NCBI GenBank assembly: GCA_023105745.1
Contig: JALGQZ010000005.1
Span: forward strand, 372,001-436,000
DNA from: Austropuccinia psidii
Lineage: Eukaryota; Basidiomycota; Pucciniomycetes; Pucciniales; Sphaerophragmiaceae
Direction of reading: 5' to 3'
DNA length: 64,000 nt
Positions within the stretch are counted from its first letter, which is position 1. Every line of letters starts with the position of its first letter. Below are positions 61,401 through 64,000 of this stretch, one piece after another. The notes beneath the pieces were generated by a model. The model made no database searches. It was not told the origin of the DNA and was given only the letters and a program-made list of their open reading frames with translations. The translations under genes were made by a program, and so were the position numbers.

Positions 61401-63357
61401 GGATGACAAACCTACAGAAGGACCAGTTTGTTATATCTCAAGGCAAATCAAACCAACAGAAGCCAGATATGGTGCAAGCCAAATGGAGTGCTTATGTTTG
61501 GTATGGGCACTTGAGAAATTACACTATTACCTTGATGGCAGTGTTTTTGAAGTGATAACTGACTGTAATGCAGTGAAATTACTTCTTAACATGAAAACTC
61601 CCAACAGACATATGTTGAGATGGCAAATAGCCATTCAAGAATATAGAGGAAACATGACTATAGTTCATAAAGCAGGAAACATTCACAAGAATGCTGATGG
61701 ACTTAGTAGATGGGGTTTAGCCAACACTCCTGATAACCCAGCTTATGTACCTTTGGAAGCTGAACCACAGATTCCAATTGAAGGAATTAACATAACTGAT
61801 ATTGGGACTGAATTCTTTGAAGAGGTCAGAGAGTCTTATAAACAAGACAAGAATTGCCATATCTTGACTTCTTTATTGGATAAAGACTGCAAAGACACAT
61901 CTTTGGTTAATGCACTAGATGAAGTTTGGAAAAATTCCTATTCTGAAGGAAGATTTCACTTGTTTGATGGGATTATTTACCATAGAACAAAACATTCTTG
62001 TGTGATGACACTGTGTAGTAGATTGCTTGTCAATACCATTCTTCATGAATGCCATGATAGCATTTACTCTGGACAGCTATCAGAAGACAGAACACTTGAA
62101 AAATTGAAGAACTGTGCATGGTGGCCATCTTGGAGAAAAGAAACCATTGAGTATTGCCATACCTGTGATAGATGCCAAAAAGCAAACAGGAGTACAGGCA
62201 AGAAATGTGGATTGATGATCCATATTCAAGAGCCAAAATCCCCTTGGGAAGTTGTTCACATGGATTGGGTCACAGCACTTCCTCCAAGTGGTGACAAAAG
62301 TTATAATGCTTGCTTAGTCATTGTAGACAGATATAGCAAAACTCCCATATTCTTACCATGTCATAAAGATGACACTGCTATGGATACAGCTCTTCTTTTA
62401 TGGAGTAGAGTTATTTCTAATACAGGATTATTTAAGAATATCATAAGTGACACAGATCTCAAATTCACATCTGCACTTTGGACCAATCTTCATAGATTGT
62501 TTGGGACTAAGTTATCATTCTCTACAGCATATCACCCTCAAACAGATGGGCTAGCAGAGAGGATGATTCAAACTTTAGAAGACATGATCAGGAGATTCTG
62601 TGCTTATGGATTAGAATTCAAAGACTCAGATGGCTTTACCCATGACTGGTGCACTCTGATACCTGCATTAGAATTGGCATTCAAGACATCAGTCCATTCT
62701 TCCACAGGACAAACTCCTGCTATGTTAGAGAAAGGATGGAATCCAAGACTCCCAGCAGACACACTGAGGAAATACTTGATTGACATTCATCCTACAGCTT
62801 CCAGCTTCAAGATAATGCTTGATAAAGTAAAACATCATGCAAAACAAAGTATGGATGATGCTTTTGATTATGCAAAACAGAAGTGGGACAAGAGTCATAA
62901 AGTACCAGACTTCAAAGTAGGGGACTTAGTTTTAGTTTCAACCTTGAATTTTAATAATATCAAAGGCCCAAAGAAACTTAAAGATTCTTATGTAGGACCT
63001 TTTGTTATTGTTGCCTTACATGGAACCAATGCAGTTCAAGTGGAATTGAGTGGTGAATTGGAAAATAAACACCCCACATTTCCAGTTAGCTTGATAAAGC
63101 CTTATCAACCAGCTGATAAAGAATTGTTTCCTTTAAGGAACCCAACTCCTTTAACTGTACCACCTGTGGAGCAGAATGAAGACAAAAAGATAAAGAAAGT
63201 CATTAAAGAAAGGAGACTTAGGGGTAAAAATCAAAGAGAATATCTTGTCAGATATAGAAATCCAGTACATGAAGATGAATGGATGGCAGAATCAGAAATA
63301 CCTGACTCAGATAAACTCTTGAGAAGATTTAGACATGAAAGAAGGCCACAAGCCTGA
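57875..63357 (+). pseudogene. R7 Gag-Pol: one open frame except a single nonsense codon
   Basis: The frame opens at ATG 57859 and reads to TGA 63355-63357 with one stop, TAA at 61345-61347, where TAC (Tyr of [10 protein letters not shown], RNase H start) is expected. Residues counted from 57859: conserved [15 protein letters not shown] about 355-370; CCHC knuckle C-X2-C-X4-H-X4-C (59500-59541); protease DTG at 669-671; RT YIDD at 1016-1019; RNase H; integrase and chromo-like end after the stop. The second His of the integrase finger is Gln (SGQLSEDR, near 62074) and SDRDPKF reads SDTDLKF. Gag is fused in frame by an 11-base loss. It acts in reverse transcription and integration in cytoplasmic particles and the nucleus; this copy should not do so on its own. 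Confidence 0.93.
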
Positions 63358-63497
63358 ATATGTCTATAAATGTGCTTTAAATTACTTGATCTGAGTAATG
63401 TGAAGAGGTTGGACAGTGGACATTAACCCCCTTTGGGGCCTTATTATTTTATCACTAATAAAATTGTAGTACAATTTTATTTTTTGGTGGGAGGGAA
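63358..63497 (+). other. R7 3' UTR and polypurine tract
   Basis: A short noncoding stretch ending GGTGGGAGGGAA next to the 3' LTR, equivalent to 24801-24944 in R2. Confidence 0.7.
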
Positions 63498-64000
63498 TGT
63501 GAGCCTTGAGGTATATTTTACATACCCAAATAGGCCACAATTATCTTAAAAAGAAATTTTGAATTATGCACAACTCATAAGTCATGCATATATCCAAAAT
63601 TCATCATTTTCAATTTCAGAAAAGATGAATAACTTTTTATTGAGTAAGTAAATCCATGGATTTAAGACCAGATTTGGATTCTACACAAAAATTCACCTAG
63701 GGTAGCTCCATAGAGTGAATAAGCTCAATTTAAGTATTTGAGGTGGTAAAATGGAAAATACTTCAATACCACATCATTAATACCACATAAAAGATCCGTG
63801 AAAATTTTTGTTTTTCTTGATTTGTAGCCAAAATAATGGGAAAGTGAGAAATCCCATGTTACATATACACTAAGAATAGTGTTATGCATGTTTTGAGCAC
63901 TTAATATCATGGTATTCTTACATGGACTTTTGGTACACCCATAGTGGATATCTCACTTTAAGCTTAAATTACTATTTTGACGTAAAAAATAGGCAAGGGG
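63498..64000 (+). repeat. R7 3' LTR (first 503 bp)
   Basis: Identical by eye to 55166-55668, including the internal doubled ATACCACAT segment. It is cut by the window edge. Confidence 0.95.

Larger units (their letters stand above)
55166..64000 (+). mobile_element. R7: near-complete, youngest Gy-2 element
   Basis: The 5' LTR is 55166-57084, the internal region 57085-63497, and the first 503 bp of the 3' LTR are in the window. Those 503 bp are identical to the 5' LTR by eye. It is inserted into R6 gag (left flank GAGTA). About 1.4 kb of LTR remain outside the window. Confidence 0.95.

Noticed and set aside
1..64000. Repeat-induced point mutation as the cause of decay
   Set aside because: Nonsense changes are mixed (GAA to TAA, CAA to TAA, TAC to TAA, GGA to TGA) and LTR differences are mostly transversions, not the C-to-T pattern expected.

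Overview
This 64 kb window is AT-rich eukaryotic DNA made almost entirely of LTR retrotransposons inserted into one another. I see no single-copy host gene, rRNA or tRNA. The organism is a fungus, most likely a basidiomycete rust (Pucciniales). The reasons are Ty3/gypsy elements with chromodomains, 1.4-2.2 kb LTRs, a short GT-AG intron, and an N-terminal [11 protein letters not shown]ag signature. From memory, this Gag start and the 36.6-37.8 kb Cys-cluster protein resemble abundant predicted proteins of Austropuccinia psidii (myrtle rust). The species call is recall-based inference, not a search result.

Element names used here. Four related Ty3/gypsy families are told apart by their LTR ends: Gy-1 (TGTGAGCCTTAGAGG, about 1.8 kb), Gy-2 (TGTGAGCCTTGAGG, about 1.9 kb), Gy-3 (TGTGAGCCTGTGAGG, about 2.15 kb) and Gy-4 (TGTGCACCTTTGAG, about 1.95 kb). 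A fifth family, called K, is a chromovirus whose LTRs (0.7-1.4 kb) end in CCCCTGTGACA.

Layout. 1-5537: R1, 3' part of a Gy-1 element, inserted in K1. 5538-9677: K1, 3' part of a K element with a GC-rich insert and the remains of an antisense gene. 9678-11222: reversed Gy-2 LTR relic plus its 3' UTR. 11223-30195: K2, a decayed K element from 5' LTR to integrase. It is interrupted at 15593-28009 by a solo reversed Gy-3 LTR, which itself holds R2 (16583-26850), a complete 10.27 kb Gy-2 element with a perfect TTGGG target duplication. 30196-34924: an old Gy-1 LTR broken by a solo Gy-4 LTR and a solo reversed K LTR. 34925-41577: K3, a minus-strand K element carrying, between pol and its 3' LTR, an oppositely oriented Cys-cluster gene with an intron. 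41578-45263: R4 (Gy-3, minus). 45264-47673: R5 (Gy-1, plus). 47674-55165: R6 (Gy-4, minus). 55166-64000: R7 (Gy-2, plus), which runs off the window. From K2 rightward each element is cut by the next, so the far halves of at least six elements should lie beyond the right edge in mirror order.

How the parts work. The Gy elements encode Gag with a CCHC knuckle, aspartic protease, reverse transcriptase, RNase H, an HHCC-DDE integrase and a C-terminal chromo-like domain. All copies seen are broken. Two points deserve most attention. First, in the Gy elements a leader exon with phase-1 boundaries appears to splice into a Gag frame that stops before pol. An ORF starting inside that intron (MVHTRNG or MPSTRSR) lies in the pol frame and stays open across gag in R2, so intron retention could set the Gag to Gag-Pol ratio. 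Second, the K family carries an antisense accessory gene with a six-cysteine cluster.
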